A DNA stretch of 64,000 bases from Sporobolomyces roseus (GCA_016617785.1 JADILM010000002.1:2232001-2296000), one strand, 5' to 3'; shown: positions 51,357-62,483, counted from the stretch's first letter. Translations and numbers: made by a program. Notes: generated by a model from the letters alone, not told the origin.

Positions 51357-51569
51357 GCTGATCGAAGTCGCTACTATTTCGTTTGCAATCCTTTCGCTTC
51401 TCATCTGATTTCGACTAGTGAGCAGAATGGATGCCTCGTCGTGTTGAACGACGGCCGGAGAATCCGCGGTGTTTTGGCTCAAGATGAAAAAGGAGAACTT
51501 TGCTTTTCTCTCTTTTCCATCTCACTTCCCACATCACCTCTTCCTGATCCCCAATATCTAGATACTGAG

Positions 51570-52981
51570 ATGCTACCAGCTCGCATACCTCAAAATATGT
51601 GGTTCAGCGAGTCTCTCAAGGCGGCTCCTGACTACGTTCGAAGAGCCTGCTTGGAACAAGCTAAGGGAGACCCCATTCTTCACCTCAACTCAGCCGACAA
51701 TGTTCTATTGTTACGACTCTTACAGCTCCAGTGAGTTCGAGCAAGGTTTCTCACGCCTCTCGACACGAATCGCTGATGTCGACTTGCAAAAATTCTGCAG
51801 CCTCGTTGGTTCTCTCGTACGCGATACGGTTATGACTCGCACGAGCAGCTGGCCAGATCTCAACGCTGCAGAGCGTCACATTATTGAACAGGTGGAGAAG
51901 TTGATGAAGGGTGACCCTCAGATTGCGAAGGAAGGTTGGCAACTTGTCATTCAGCATTGGGAGGTCAGTCTTATCGCTACAATTCTTCCCGTCTGAGCAT
52001 GGCTAACCGTCCAAGACCGCGAGTAGCTCTTTGTCGGTTCTTCAAAGACCGTCGGAGAAGAGGGACATCTGATTTTCACGGACCACAGTCGAACGAAGTT
52101 CGTTCTCATCAATTTCTTCCCGTACTTGCCCAGTAGGTCGTCATGTTCTCGCACACATCAATACGAGAGCACTTACGCCTTGATTGTTTCGAAGGTGAAC
52201 ATTGTTTCATGAAAGGGTGAGTCATGGAAGCCACTCTTTATGTAACAGTCACAGTCGTTCCTGCTCTGACCCGCAGCCTTCTTTGAACCTGCTAGGGATG
52301 GAGAGATGATTCTTCAGCGTCAGTCCATGCGCTTCTTAGCATTAGCCCACTATCTCCCCATTCCCAAAGTGAAGTGGTGAGTATTCCTCTATACCCGGAC
52401 ACTTTTCCAGCTTCTACCCGAGCTGTACTCATCTTCTTGCGCTTTCATAGGGTTCGTTCAACCTACACTAGTCTCGAATATCCAACGCTCCAGCCTCAAC
52501 TTTTCGCGCCCGACGAGTCGATTCCTCCGTCCACTGCTTCAACCTCGCCTCAAATCCTTACTCTCACTTTGAACGATGTCAAACAGTGTCTCTACCCAAG
52601 CGAGCTCCGCAAGATTGACGTTTTCCTCACTCATGTCAAGCTGATGCCGCAAAAAAACGCAAAAAGTCGAATCCAACTTCTCGAGGATAGCAAAGATCCC
52701 TTCCCCCTCAACTACCGAGTGAAAGTATATGGAGACTACTTCGCTGAAACAGTCAAGCAAAGCTGCATGAATTGCGAGGTCGATAAGCCTACAACCGAAT
52801 TGAACATCTGTTCGTCTCGGTTTCACTCGAGCTACTCTCCGCTTTGCACTGACGACGACAGTGGGCGCTCTGGGTAGGTACCGGATGCTGGAGCATTCTA
52901 TACTGCGGTCAGGCCTGTCAGCGAGAACACTATCCGACCCACAAACGCCTCTGTGCGAAGAAGGAGAAGAAGAAAGAGTGA
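51570..52981 (+). CDS. MYND zinc-finger protein, paralogue 3 (divergent)
   Basis: It lies about 210 bp after paralogue 2 in the same orientation. The start MLPARIPQNMWFSES and the middle blocks (WPDLNAAERHIIEQVEKLM, EGWQLVIQHWE, QRQSMRFLALAHYLPIPKVKW) correspond in order to the other copies, but the sequence is much more diverged. The finger has identical Cys/His spacing. Its intron (52810-52877, GTTCGT donor, acceptor GGGTAG) again splits a Cys codon T|GT. The C-terminus is lysine-rich, ending AKKEKKKE. An in-frame ATG upstream at 51441 is possible but is not supported by the paralogues. Function is unknown. Confidence 0.75.
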
Positions 52982-53478
52982 AGGAGTACTAGCTAGACAG
53001 ACAGAGGGAGGAAAGACGCTTCAGTAGTACAGGAAACTTTTGTGCCGTTTCGAGTTGCACTTGTATAGAATGATTGCTCTTTTTCGCAAACGAGACGAAC
53101 GCAACTCGCAAGGACTTACTTCCTTCGCGGCTCGCGCTCTCGAGACTACTGGACAGAACTGAGAAGCGCCATTTAGTTAGAGACGGAGACCCGAATTCGA
53201 ACTCAAGACTGTAGTAGGATTTACTTCGTTTCATGTACAATTCACTATGATCTACTTTTCTACTTGTCTAGAATGCTCGAGGGTGGGAAGTATGCGTAAG
53301 ATGATATCATCAGAGAAGACGGCGAGGAACTGGGCAGAGTAAGATGGGAAGGGAATAAGTCGCAAATAGGATCGTCAAGGAGTCGAAGAGAAGGAGGGAG
53401 TGCAAAGCGAAACGTTGTAAGCGTTGATCAAGATTGATACAAGCCTATCGTGAGCAAGAGCATAAGTGACGGTACAAT
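52982..53478. other. Convergent intergenic region
   Basis: 497 bp between the stop of MYND paralogue 3 and the 3' end of the first F-box copy. It contains one TTTTCGCAAA word (53081-53090). Nothing else is recognised. Confidence 0.5.
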
Positions 53479-54477
53479 CTAAACAAAGGAGAAAGAGAAC
53501 TTACTGAAAATATCGACGTTGCCAATCAAATCGAAAACAAGATCTATACCAGCTTGGTCGCACCTGGCTGGAAGAACCCCGAGTGTTGCATTTGAGCGCA
53601 AGCTGGGCAAACTAGTCGGAGATAGGCGTAATCGACTAACGCGAATCGGAGGTGCTAGAGTAAGCCGACCAGCGAGTAGACTCAAAGGTGCGGTAGTCGG
53701 AAAGGCGAGACAGATCTCGTGAGTCGGCAACCACTCGAGCAGCTCGATGCATAGAAGTTGTTCCTGATACGACCACAAATTCTGAGGTTCGACGTAGAGA
53801 GAGCGAAGCTGGAGGAGTGCGGAAAGATCCGGAGGCTGGAACACCCCATCTTCAGGGACCCGTATGATCAAGTAGAGGTGTACTAGAGTGGGGAGAAGGG
53901 AGAAGTTGATGGGGACTGCGTTGAGGGGAACTCGCAGAACTCGGAGAGCGTGCGAGAAACAAGGTCAGTTTGAGCGAGTGCATCAATAGAAGGAAGAACG
54001 ACATACGCGACGAGGTAGTGAACGGAGTTTGAGAAGCGAGAGTCGAGTCTGACTCTCAACATTCGAAAGCAAAGCGAAAACGTCTTGCATGACCTGTTCT
54101 CGCGTCTTTGCCGATGGTACTGGCGAGGAGACCGTACATTCAATATCCAGGAAGTGAAGTGAGTGAGGTAGCTGGCGCAGAAAGAAGTTGTTCTGGAAGG
54201 TTCGAAGGAGAAGAGCTGTTTTCTTCGAAGGGAGAACGAGGCTTGCGGGTCGACCCAAATAGCCGTCTTGACGTTGATTCGCAATCACTTCGCTGAAGTA
54301 TACGTCGAGGTGTCTGTAGAGTAGTTTACGAGCTGGATTGAGGAATTGTCGAGAGATTAGGCAGCATTGAACGAGGTCTTGTTTCGAAAAATTCGCTTCT
54401 TGCATGATCTGTTCGACGAGCTCGGTGGGGAGCGAAGGGGCAAAGTGAGGGGTAGTAGAGGGAGTAGCTGGCTGCAT
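53479..54477 (-). pseudogene. F-box protein copy 1, probably decayed
   Basis: The 5' part reads MQPATPSTTPHFAP and then an F-box, LPTELVEQIMQEANFSKQDL...LISRQFLNPARKLLYRHL, close to copies 2 and 3. After SNV, near 54065, homology to the siblings jumps to another frame (VRLDSRFSNSVHYL matches VKFDTRFSASEHLA of copy 2). It then jumps again to a third frame (LRVLRVPLNAVPINFSLLP) at about 53935. The roughly 60 residues that separate these blocks in copy 2 are missing. The C-terminal frame continues to a stop at 53479 with the sibling motif LVFDLIGNVDIFSKF. No intron with usable splice sites bridges the jumps. A frameshift plus deletion is the simplest reading; a cryptic intron is the alternative. 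Confidence 0.6.
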
Positions 54478-54579
54478 TGCTGAAGTGGTGGTAAGGGAAG
54501 GAAGAAATGAGGAGGAAGATTCGAGGCTACAACAAGCATCGGAGGGTCAAGAAGCGCTTCCCAGTCCATACAGTAGTGA

Positions 54580-54840
54580 ATATTAGCTTACAAAAGTAAT
54601 CTGTAGTCGCGGTTGAAGCTGTTCGAGCTGTTTCTGACTGAGTGTACAATCGTAGTTGATGAGAATTCGTCAAGGTGAATTCGGACTGTCTGAGGCGCTG
54701 GGAGCCCTGCTGAGTGAGTCGCAGTAGCTTTGTGAGCAATTCGAGCTGATCCGAAGGCGAAAGCAGAGTTTAAGGTGAAGCGTCGAGGTCGAAGAGAAGA
54801 AATCTCTAGATTTCGCAGATTCGAGATCGTTCAAATTCCT
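54580..54840. repeat. Duplicated F-box upstream element, copy 1
   Basis: Contains the block AGTAGCTTTGTGAGCAATTC followed by GAGCTGATCCGAAGGCG, AAGCAGAGTT and a TTTCGCAG word. The same order occurs upstream of F-box copies 2 and 3 at 56795-57055 and 58870-59115. Confidence 0.75.
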
Positions 54841-55074
54841 TCAGTTTGTTCAATGTAGCGCTCGATCCAGTCGAAATCATCTTCTGCGAGCGGTCCCAGA
54901 AAGAAGGAGCCGAGCCAGTCTCGAACAACGTTCCTCTCAAGTTTCGCACTGAGGACGACTTTCGCAGAATGCGATCAAGCCAGCGTCTCTCCTCTCCTCT
55001 CTCACTGTCCACTCCACATGTCTCCTCTTCTTGAGGGATAGATGGCGAAGAGCGGAATAGAGAAAAGTCGATTC

Positions 55075-55215
55075 GGGACTTGCGATCATTCGTTTCATTC
55101 CAAAATTCGTTTCGTTACAAGCAATCGTTCGTTCGATCGTTGGGTAGAGGGAGATCGGCGTTAGGCACAAATAGAGGTATGAAAGTGGCGGCTAGTGGGA
55201 GATCGCTGTCGGAGG
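55075..55215. repeat. Duplicated F-box 3' flank, copy A
   Basis: The words TTTCATTCCAAAATTCGTTT, CGTTACAAGCAATCGTTC and GGTAGAGGGAG recur in the same order at 57296-57425. This shows that the duplicated unit includes DNA beyond the gene. Confidence 0.75.
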
Positions 55216-55353
55216 TAGGAAGGGAGTGGAAATGCTTCGAAGGGAAAGAGTCGGGTTTTGCGATTTTGGAAGAGTTGAGTTCAACGGCGGAGGAAGGAGG
55301 AAGGCAGGGATAGCAAAGCTGTGGAAGATAGATTCAAGCACAAAGGTTAAAGT

Positions 55354-56556
55354 TTACAAACCTGCTCGGAGTCTGCGTGTCAGAACCTCAACAGGAACAG
55401 GAGGCGGAGGAGAAGGGAGAAACTCACGGAAAACATCAATCTTCCCCTGCAAGTCACACAAGAGTTTGACATTCCTATTTCTGCACTCGGCACGAAGGCT
55501 GACGAGGCCTGGAGAAGAGAATGGTCTCGGTTCTTCTTCGCGAAGGAGGCGAATATGGTCCGTGACGAAGGGAGTCGTTCCGCGCAAGTGTCGCACGAGT
55601 GGGTCGTACGGAACATATGAGGGGAAGTCGAGGCAGATCTTCTGAGGCGGAGAGCTCGCCAGGAGCTGGTTGAACATGATTTCGACTCCTGAAGAGCCGT
55701 TCGCGGATCTGCGACCTTCGAGACGCAGAGTCTGCAGTTGAGTGAGACCGGAGAGATCCGACCCGTGTTCGAGGGTGCTTCGACAGTGTAGGATAAGGTA
55801 GTTGAGGTCGGGAAGGAGGGAGAAGTCGATGGGTTCGAAGACATCTGAGATTCGCAAAATTTTGAGGCGCTGTGAGACTGAGGAGGGGGGAACGGGGATG
55901 TTGCAGATGTCGAGGACTTCGAGGTTTGAAAGCAGTGGTCTCGAGAGGGCTGAGTCGTCGGCGATACTGATCCCTGGAGTCTTGAGTTTCCTCAGATTCG
56001 GCATCTTGCGAATGATAGCGATTTCCTTGTCTCGCAAGAAGGCGAGATCGAGGCTCGTGATTGTGGGTTGCCTAACGACGGCGCTTGATGCGAGATGCTC
56101 GGAAGCAGAGAAGCGAGTATCGAACTTGACGTGATTGACATTTGGGGTTGACATGAGAACTCCAATAACGACGTTTGAGCTGATATTTCCGGTGGGGACC
56201 GATGGTTGACGGTCGATGGCACTTTGGGAGAGATGGAAGCTGAGCGATTGAACAATTTGACGAATATCGGGGCTGCGTTCGAGAGTTTTGAGAACCATTT
56301 CTGTCGAGCTGATCGGACGGACCATGCACGGCGATGTCGTAGGTGTCAGACCATTCTCTACACTGTCCCAATACAGTTCTAAATGACGATACATAATCCT
56401 CTGAGCCGAATGGAGGAACTGTCGAGAGATGAGGGCTGATTCCGAGAGTTCTTCATTCGTGAAACCTCCCTGTTGCAAAGTCTTGTCTATGAGCTCAGTA
56501 GGAAGGTTGAAAGTGGTGAACGCCGTGGGTGAAGGGGTAGACGTGGAGGATTGCAT
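55354..56556 (-). CDS. F-box protein copy 2 (intact)
   Basis: A single 400-residue open frame. The F-box lies at about residues 17-60 (LPTELIDKTLQQGGFTNEEL...LISRQFLHSAQRIMYRHLEL). A C-terminal region of short leucine-rich strands follows (for example ITSLDLAFL, MPNLRKLKTPG, LSNLEVLDICNI, LKILRISDV, LTQLQTLRLEG), resembling a degenerate LRR array used for substrate binding. F-box proteins dock Skp1 in SCF ubiquitin ligases. It is the middle of three tandem copies with shared flanking repeats. Its substrate is unknown. Confidence 0.75.
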   Translation of the reverse strand: MQSSTSTPSPTAFTTFNLPTELIDKTLQQGGFTNEELSESALISRQFLHSAQRIMYRHLELYWDSVENGLTPTTSPCMVRPISSTEMVLKTLERSPDIRQIVQSLSFHLSQSAIDRQPSVPTGNISSNVVIGVLMSTPNVNHVKFDTRFSASEHLASSAVVRQPTITSLDLAFLRDKEIAIIRKMPNLRKLKTPGISIADDSALSRPLLSNLEVLDICNIPVPPSSVSQRLKILRISDVFEPIDFSLLPDLNYLILHCRSTLEHGSDLSGLTQLQTLRLEGRRSANGSSGVEIMFNQLLASSPPQKICLDFPSYVPYDPLVRHLRGTTPFVTDHIRLLREEEPRPFSSPGLVSLRAECRNRNVKLLCDLQGKIDVFREFLPSPPPPVPVEVLTRRLRAGL

Positions 56557-56794
56557 TGGGGTCGAGATTTGGAAAGAAGCGAGGAAAGCGAATCGGATCT
56601 ATGTTCACGCACTCGCGAGTCAGCGTTGTAAGCAATAGTACGTGGAGCTATAGACCGTAGTACCGACGTAGAGCTTGTTCTGGTACTCGCTGAGCTGGTT
56701 CTCCTTCTGAGAGAGGTGCCGACGATTCGCTCTGTTCAAAGAACCAAGTGGGTCAGCAGGAACGAGGAAAGACCATGTAGAGATGTCGAAATAG

Positions 56795-57055
56795 CTTACA
56801 AGAGTGAACTGCAGCAGCGCTGAAGCTATTCGAGCTGTTGCTGTCGAGTTTCGACACTAGATTTGATGAGGATTCGTGGAGGCGATTCGAACTGAGCGAG
56901 CAACTGTAAGACTTGCTGAGTGACTTTCAGTAGCTTTGTGAGCAATTCGAGCTGGTTTGTAGGCGGAGGCAGAGTTATTGGTGAAGTGTTGAGGCCAAAA
57001 GAGAAAATCCTCGTCAATTTCGCAGAGTCGAGATCGTTGAATCTCCTTCTGGTCT
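56795..57055. repeat. Duplicated F-box upstream element, copy 2
   Basis: Shares AGTAGCTTTGTGAGCAATTC, then GAGCTGG, GGCAGAGTT, GGTGAAGTGTTGAGG and TTTCGCAGAGTC with the elements upstream of copies 1 and 3. It begins about 240 bp before the copy 2 start codon. Confidence 0.75.
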
Positions 57056-57295
57056 CTCAGAGAAGGTCTACATCAAAAAAATGATACTTGCCTCCTGATC
57101 GGACTCAGGAAAGGAAGTCCAGCAACTTTCGAGAAGCGTCTCATTCGAGACTCGCAATACGACTTTCGCAGATTGGCATCTCTCATCTCTGACTTCCCAA
57201 CTGGCCTCTTCTCGTCAGCAGACTGATGGAGAGGAGAAGAGCATCAGCATGGAAGTAAACGGAGAAAAGAGAGGGACAGAGGCAAGAGTTCAGCG

Positions 57296-57425
57296 TCCGA
57301 ATCATTTCGTTTCATTCCAAAACTCGTTTCGTTACAAGCAATCGTTCATTCGGTTCATCAGGTAGAGGGAGTACATTGTTGGTCGCAAGTAGAGGTATAG
57401 AATCGTGGGTAGTGTAAGATCATGG
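57296..57425. repeat. Duplicated F-box 3' flank, copy B
   Basis: Matches 55075-55215 in order and orientation (TTTCATTCCAAAACTCGTTT, CGTTACAAGCAATCGTTC, GGTAGAGGGAG) and reaches the 3' end of F-box copy 3. Confidence 0.75.
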
Positions 57426-58754
57426 TGGAGGATTCAGGGATTTGAAGTGCTTCGTGAAGAGGAAAGAATCGGGGGTTGCGAGTGTGAAGGAGCTGAATGG
57501 AGAGAGGATTAATGGAATGTGCAGGAGTAAAAGCTGACGGTGATCACAACCCTGCGGAAAAGCAATCCTTGAGATAGTGTTTTGAGCAGACGAGGAAAGC
57601 GAGCTTACGGAAAAGTCGGACTGCATGTTATCCCTCGAAGCGAATGAAAGCGCTATCCCGTTCTTCTCGCAGTTGAGGCGGAGTAGAGCGAGAGAGGAAC
57701 GCATTCGGGGATTGTTGAGGCAGAGATCGGAGAGACACAATTCGTTGGCGAGGAAAGGTGAGGGACTTTCGAGGTGACGGATGAGCGAGGTCCAAGGTAC
57801 GAGGGAAGGGAAAGCGATGCAGATCTTCTGAAGGGGAGGGAAGGCGATGAGTTGGTCGAAGAACGCAGCGTCATCCAGTGAACTCGAGGGATTGGTGTTG
57901 GCAAATGGGATGTCATGGAGGTACAATAGTTCGAGTTTCTTGAGACTTGCCAAGTCGAGATCGTGTACCAGTTCTTCTCTTTGTGAGAAGAGATCCAGCC
58001 AGAGGCGTTCGAGCTGTGGAAGGAGAGAAAGGTTGAGGATGTAGCCGGGTTTCAGGAAAACTCGGAGGGCTCTGAGTTGTTGCGAGATGAAGTGCGGCGA
58101 CGGAAGATGTTTTAGAGGTGGGAAATCAAGCACTTCAAGGCCTGGTAGTAATGGCTCCCGGTCACTTGACCCTTCATTGATATTGATGCTGAACTGGAAA
58201 GAAATTCTAAGTTTGCGAAGATTGCGAAGTGAGGGGACAACCTCCGGCGGTAATTGGAAGGTGTCGAGACAAGTGATATTTGCCCTTGTGCCGAGGCCAC
58301 ACGAGACGAGATGTTGTGGCCTGGAGAAGTGATCATCGAGTCGGAGGTGTTTGACGTTCGGCACCGATCGTAAGGCCGTCTCGATCAGATGCATGTCAAG
58401 CGCTCCCACTTCATTGACATACTCGCCGAGCTTCACCTTGTTGATACTGAGAGCAGAAGGCAGGGATCGGAGAACAGCGTGCTGTCGAAGGGTGTCGAGG
58501 AGGAGAGTTGTCGATTTGGTTGAATACAAGACAACGCTCCTTGTCCCGTGACGATTGCGTTGATCCGGTCCACAAAACAAGGCTAGCTGGTTGTAGAGTT
58601 GTTTGCGAGAGGTAGGAAGGAATAGTTTCGAGACGATACAGCATCGAGCGAGATCCTGCTTCGATAAAGTTTCGACTTTCAAGATCTCATCGATGACTTC
58701 GGTGGGGAGGATAAGAGTAGAGCGAGAGGTGGCGGAGGGAGTGGTTGGCTTCAT
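57420..58754 (-). CDS. F-box protein copy 3 (C-terminus uncertain)
   Basis: The open frame gives up to 444 residues. The F-box is LPTEVIDEILKVETLSKQDL...IVSKLFLPTSRKQLYNQL, followed by leucine-rich strands (VPNVKHLRLDD, LRNLRKLRISF, LPGLEVLDF, LPQLERLWLDL, LKKLELLYLHD) and the shared block PPLQKICIAFPSLVPW. After MQSDFS a strong donor, GTAAGC, lies near 57605. An intron there would give a shorter tail that may better match copy 2. It is the most upstream member of the tandem array. Its role as an SCF substrate receptor is inferred from the fold only. Confidence 0.72.
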   Translation of the reverse strand: MKPTTPSATSRSTLILPTEVIDEILKVETLSKQDLARCCIVSKLFLPTSRKQLYNQLALFCGPDQRNRHGTRSVVLYSTKSTTLLLDTLRQHAVLRSLPSALSINKVKLGEYVNEVGALDMHLIETALRSVPNVKHLRLDDHFSRPQHLVSCGLGTRANITCLDTFQLPPEVVPSLRNLRKLRISFQFSININEGSSDREPLLPGLEVLDFPPLKHLPSPHFISQQLRALRVFLKPGYILNLSLLPQLERLWLDLFSQREELVHDLDLASLKKLELLYLHDIPFANTNPSSSLDDAAFFDQLIAFPPLQKICIAFPSLVPWTSLIRHLESPSPFLANELCLSDLCLNNPRMRSSLALLRLNCEKNGIALSFASRDNMQSDFSVSSLSSSAQNTISRIAFPQGCDHRQLLLLHIPLILSPFSSFTLATPDSFLFTKHFKSLNPPP

Positions 58755-58869
58755 GGCGAGAGCTGAATCGGTGGTAAGGGAAGGGAAAAAGTGGGAGGAA
58801 GACTCGAGGCTATAAACAGGCGGTGGAAGGTCAGCGAGCTAGCACCAGGGCATTAGAAGATGTAAAATA

Positions 58870-59115
58870 CTCACAAGAGTATGCTCTGAGTGCAGTCTGA
58901 GCTATTCGAGCTGATCTGACTGAGTTCCAACCCCAAGTTGATGAGAGTTCGTCGAGGTGATTCTAGACTGATCGAGCTGCTAGGAGACTTGTTGCGTGGA
59001 TTCTAGTAGCTTTGCGAGCTGCTCGAGCTGATCTGAAGGCGAAAGCAGAGTTGTCGGTGAAGTGTTGAGGTCAAAGGAGCGAATCTCGCAAAGTTTCGCA
59101 GAGTCAACTTCGCAC
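58870..59115. repeat. Duplicated F-box upstream element, copy 3
   Basis: Shares AGTAGCTTTGCGAGC, GAGCTGATCTGAAGGCG, AAGCAGAGTT, GGTGAAGTGTTGAGG and TTTCGCAGAGTC with the other two elements. It fills much of the 593-bp gap (58755-59347) between F-box copy 3 and VMA8. Confidence 0.75.
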
Positions 59116-59347
59116 TATCTTCCTCTCGTATCGACGCTGGGCAAGAGTACATAAGCATGAGGAGATGATTGCGAGGAACTGAAAGAGATTTAAACAATAG
59201 GAAGCTGGATAGTAATCGCGTAGAAAGGAAAGTAAGGGGAGGTTTCGACGGCAATAGCTAGATACGAAGTAGAGATGGGGTTGTGAAAGAATAGACCACA
59301 AACGAGAGAAAGAGAGAAGATAATGGGCGATCAGAAGATAACTGTGT

Positions 59348-60511
59348 TCATTCAAAATCTGCGATCAGTATCGAAGTTTCAATTGAGCGCAGAAATGAGA
59401 AACTCACCATCATCGTCTTTCCCCTCGTTCAACAGATCCCCTTGACTCTTGACTTCCTTCTCCTTCTCTTTCTCCCCTCCAGCTTCTTTCGCTTCCTTCT
59501 CTTCCCTCTTCTTCTTCTCCTCCAATTCTTTCTCCTTCGTATCCTTCTTCTTCTTCCCCTGAATCTTCTTCAACCTGAAGAATTCCTCCCTATCCATCTC
59601 ATCCAACTCCGAGTTGATGTACGAAATCGTGTTCTCGAGTCGAGGGATCACGACGTGTTCCAAGGCGTTCACTCGTCGATTCGTCATTTTAATAACTTCA
59701 TCTAGGATCACGAACGCCGTCTATTCGAAAAGGACAGAGGTCAATGAGAGTAGAGAGGAGAGCGAGGAGAGGAGAGGGGAGAAGCGTACTTGGAGAGAAG
59801 CGAGTTCTACTAGTACTTCAACAGCTTTCGAGAAAGTTTCTCGACATTTAGTGATTTGTTGACCACCTCTTCCCAAACCCGTCAAATTCAAACCTATAAG
59901 ATAGATTCCCAGACTTCATCAATTCCCACGTCTCAAGCGGAAGGTGGATAAAGCGAGAGAAAATCTAGCTTACCTTCAGATCCCTTCGAATTCTCTTCAT
60001 GACTTCTATCTTTCTCGAACGCGGGTAAAATCGTACCACTCACGTTCTCCTGTTTCGCCTTGACCCTGAAACTAGCGGTAGTAACACTCTCCTGAATCTG
60101 ATAACTGATATCACCCGTCGCATAAGTCACTTCGGCCAAACTAAACGCCGCAAGTTGCATAACCCTTCCCATCTTTCTCTTTGCTTCATCGATTTTCGCT
60201 AGGATCGCTCGGAAACGCTGCACGCCCCAAAGAGGTCAGTGAAGGGACAGGGAAGGAGAGAAAGGGGAGAGATATGGAGTTTACTTTGTTGAGAGCATCT
60301 GATTTCTTCTTTAGTAGTGAATGACCCGTTTGTGCACCCTTCAAACGAGTCTTGGTAACTGCTAGATTCATTCGAGTTGGGACTGAGGAGGAGAGAGGAA
60401 GGGGGGGTTCGAGGAGTGGGGAGTGAACGTCAGACTCTTTCAACTTGGGGAGAAGAGGAGGGGAGGGAAGGACAACTGACAGACATTCTCCCTAGGACCT
60501 GTACCTGACAT
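59348..60511 (-). CDS. VMA8: V-ATPase subunit D
   Basis: Subunit D forms the central rotor stalk of the V1 sector, turning with ATP hydrolysis to drive proton pumping into the vacuole. The first exon (60511-60481, 31 nt) reads MSGTGPREN and joins through donor GTCAGT to give [20 protein letters not shown], the family N-terminus. [18 protein letters not shown], a central block with [20 protein letters not shown], and the diagnostic [19 protein letters not shown]...[16 protein letters not shown] follow. A lysine/glutamate-rich tail ends in DDDFE after a last short exon (donor GTGAGT, acceptor CGCAG) with its stop at 59350-59348. The gene is divergent from SAR1. Confidence 0.94.
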
Positions 60512-60631
60512 AGTAGGAGCTTTGTTTGATCGAATCGAGAGTGGGAAGAGAGAGAGATTTGAAATCGCCGTTTCGACGACGACGACGAAACTTCCTTTCT
60601 CCTATCCTCTCCCACTCCAATCAATCTAGTC
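60512..60631. promoter_or_regulatory. Compact divergent promoter VMA8/SAR1
   Basis: 120 bp between start codons on opposite strands. It contains CGACGACGACGA-type repeats and no TATA box. Confidence 0.6.
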
Positions 60632-61903
60632 ATGTCATTCTTCAGTGGTATTTTCAACTATTTCTGGGATGTACTCGCTTCATTCGGTTAGTCCCTCCTT
60701 CCTCCTCTCTCATCGCTGATTCAATTCACTCTCATCACGATTTCAATCTCATCAACACATCTGCTGACACTCTCGCTTCATGTTTTATAGGTCTCGTGAA
60801 CAAGGTTAGTACACTCTCTGATCGAGTGTGAATCGATCAGGGTAGAGCGAAGAGTGCCACCTCATCTTTCCATCTCGCTGTTAATAAACTTCTTCCTCGG
60901 AATCCAACTGACGATTCAACCCTGTTTCCTCCCTCACTCTGTCCTCTCGTTTGCATGATTCATTATATATATAGAACGCGAAAATCTTGTTCTTGGGACT
61001 TGACAACGCTGGTAAAACCGTAAGTTATCTCTTCCCTCTCACCTCTCCCCCTCTTCTCCCCGTTCTCTTCTGTACTATTCACCGTAGAGTAGTTATACTG
61101 ACTCGCTCTCGGTACGTGCGTGTAGACCCTTCTTCACATGTTGAAGAATGATCGTCTAGCGACTCTTCAACCTACTTTACATCCCAGTGAGTACATAGCC
61201 TGCTCCTACGCACTCATCCTTACAGAGACTCATGTAGGAAGTGGTGTAATCTTACAGCTTCGGAAGAATTGGCGATTGGCAATGTTAAATTCACGACATA
61301 TGATTTGGGAGGACATCAACAAGGTATGTTTTCCCTTCTTCCCCCTTCCCCGTCTCCTACCGTCTCCCGTCTTCATTCTACCTTCGAACCCGTCGCTGAC
61401 GCTCCCTGTTTCCTTCGTTTACAGCTCGTCGTTTGTGGAAAGATTATTTCCCCGAAGTAGACGGAATCGTGTTCCTCGTCGATTCACAAGATACCGAACG
61501 ATTCCACGAATCGAAAGCTGAACTCGACGCTTTACTCTCGATTGAAGAGTTGAACAAAGTTCCATTCTTGGTTTTGGGAAATAAGATTGATGCGCCCGGT
61601 GCGGTTTCGGAAGAGGAATTGAGGTATGCTTTGGGAATGCACGCTACTACTGGAAAGGTAAGCTCATCTTCTGTTTGGAGTGAATGAGGAGGGACAGTGG
61701 CTGATGAATGAGTGTGAGAGGGTGAAATAGGGTAAGGTCCCATTGACGGATATGAGACCTATCGAGGTATTCATGTGTTCAGTCGTTATGCGTCAAGGTT
61801 ACGGAGAAGGTATGTCTCATACTCTCTTCATCTTTACCGATCGGTATTGATGTTGAGTGGATGCGCGAGTACAGGTTTCCGTTGGATCGCACAATACGTT
61901 TAA
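60632..61903 (+). CDS. SAR1: SAR1, COPII coat GTPase
   Basis: Sar1 starts COPII vesicle formation at the ER when Sec12 loads it with GTP. Eight exons are in phase: 60632-60686, 60791-60804 (14 nt, GLVNK), 60975-61019, 61126-61186 and four more. The N-terminal amphipathic helix [18 protein letters not shown] inserts in the membrane. G1 is GLDNAGKT, split from the following [10 protein letters not shown]. The switch-1 region LQPTLHPTSEEL is Sar1-specific. G3 is DLGGHQQARRLW, G4 is NKID, and the C-terminus is [11 protein letters not shown]. The length is typical. Confidence 0.96.
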
Positions 61904-62483
61904 ACTCCCTATGAGATGTCAAAACGGATTAAACGGACCCTTGGAGTAGTGCAGGGAAAGTAGGAGACGGGAGGAAAGTCTGGGTAGCGAGTAGTTGTAG
62001 AGGCAGACGAAGGAGTAGTTGAGCGGAATCATTTTTTACCCTTTTCAAGTTTTGTGTCCTTTTTCCATCGTTACCAATTTCTCTCCTTTCTTGCACCACC
62101 GTAATAATCAAAACGAGTATCTCCCTATCTCCTCTCCCCGACGAATTGGCTACGACAGCGAGAATGAAAAGATGCAGTGAGAGAAATTGCAAAGACTGGT
62201 CAGAACACGGGGAGAAGGAATACTGCTTTCGATGATTGATACGACAAAGATTGAACGAAATGGGAACCGTGGTAAAGACTAGACGAGGGAAAGGTATAAA
62301 GACGATACAACCGAGGGGAGGAAAAGAAGAAGGGGATCAATACATAATGAGAACTGATAAAACTCGACGACGTAACAACACTAATCCACGGGACAGACGA
62401 CGGTCCGAAGGAAAGACAAGAGGCGGACGGGTTTTGAGTGAGAGAAAAATGCGATTCTAGAGTCTTGGGAGGAAAGGAGAGAT
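61904..62483. other. Convergent 3' region between SAR1 and the transporter
   Basis: 580 bp with no supported gene. Plus-strand ORFs at 62236-62460 and minus-strand ORFs near 61929-62192 are compositionally biased (Arg/Lys-rich or low complexity) and match nothing I know. Confidence 0.5.
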
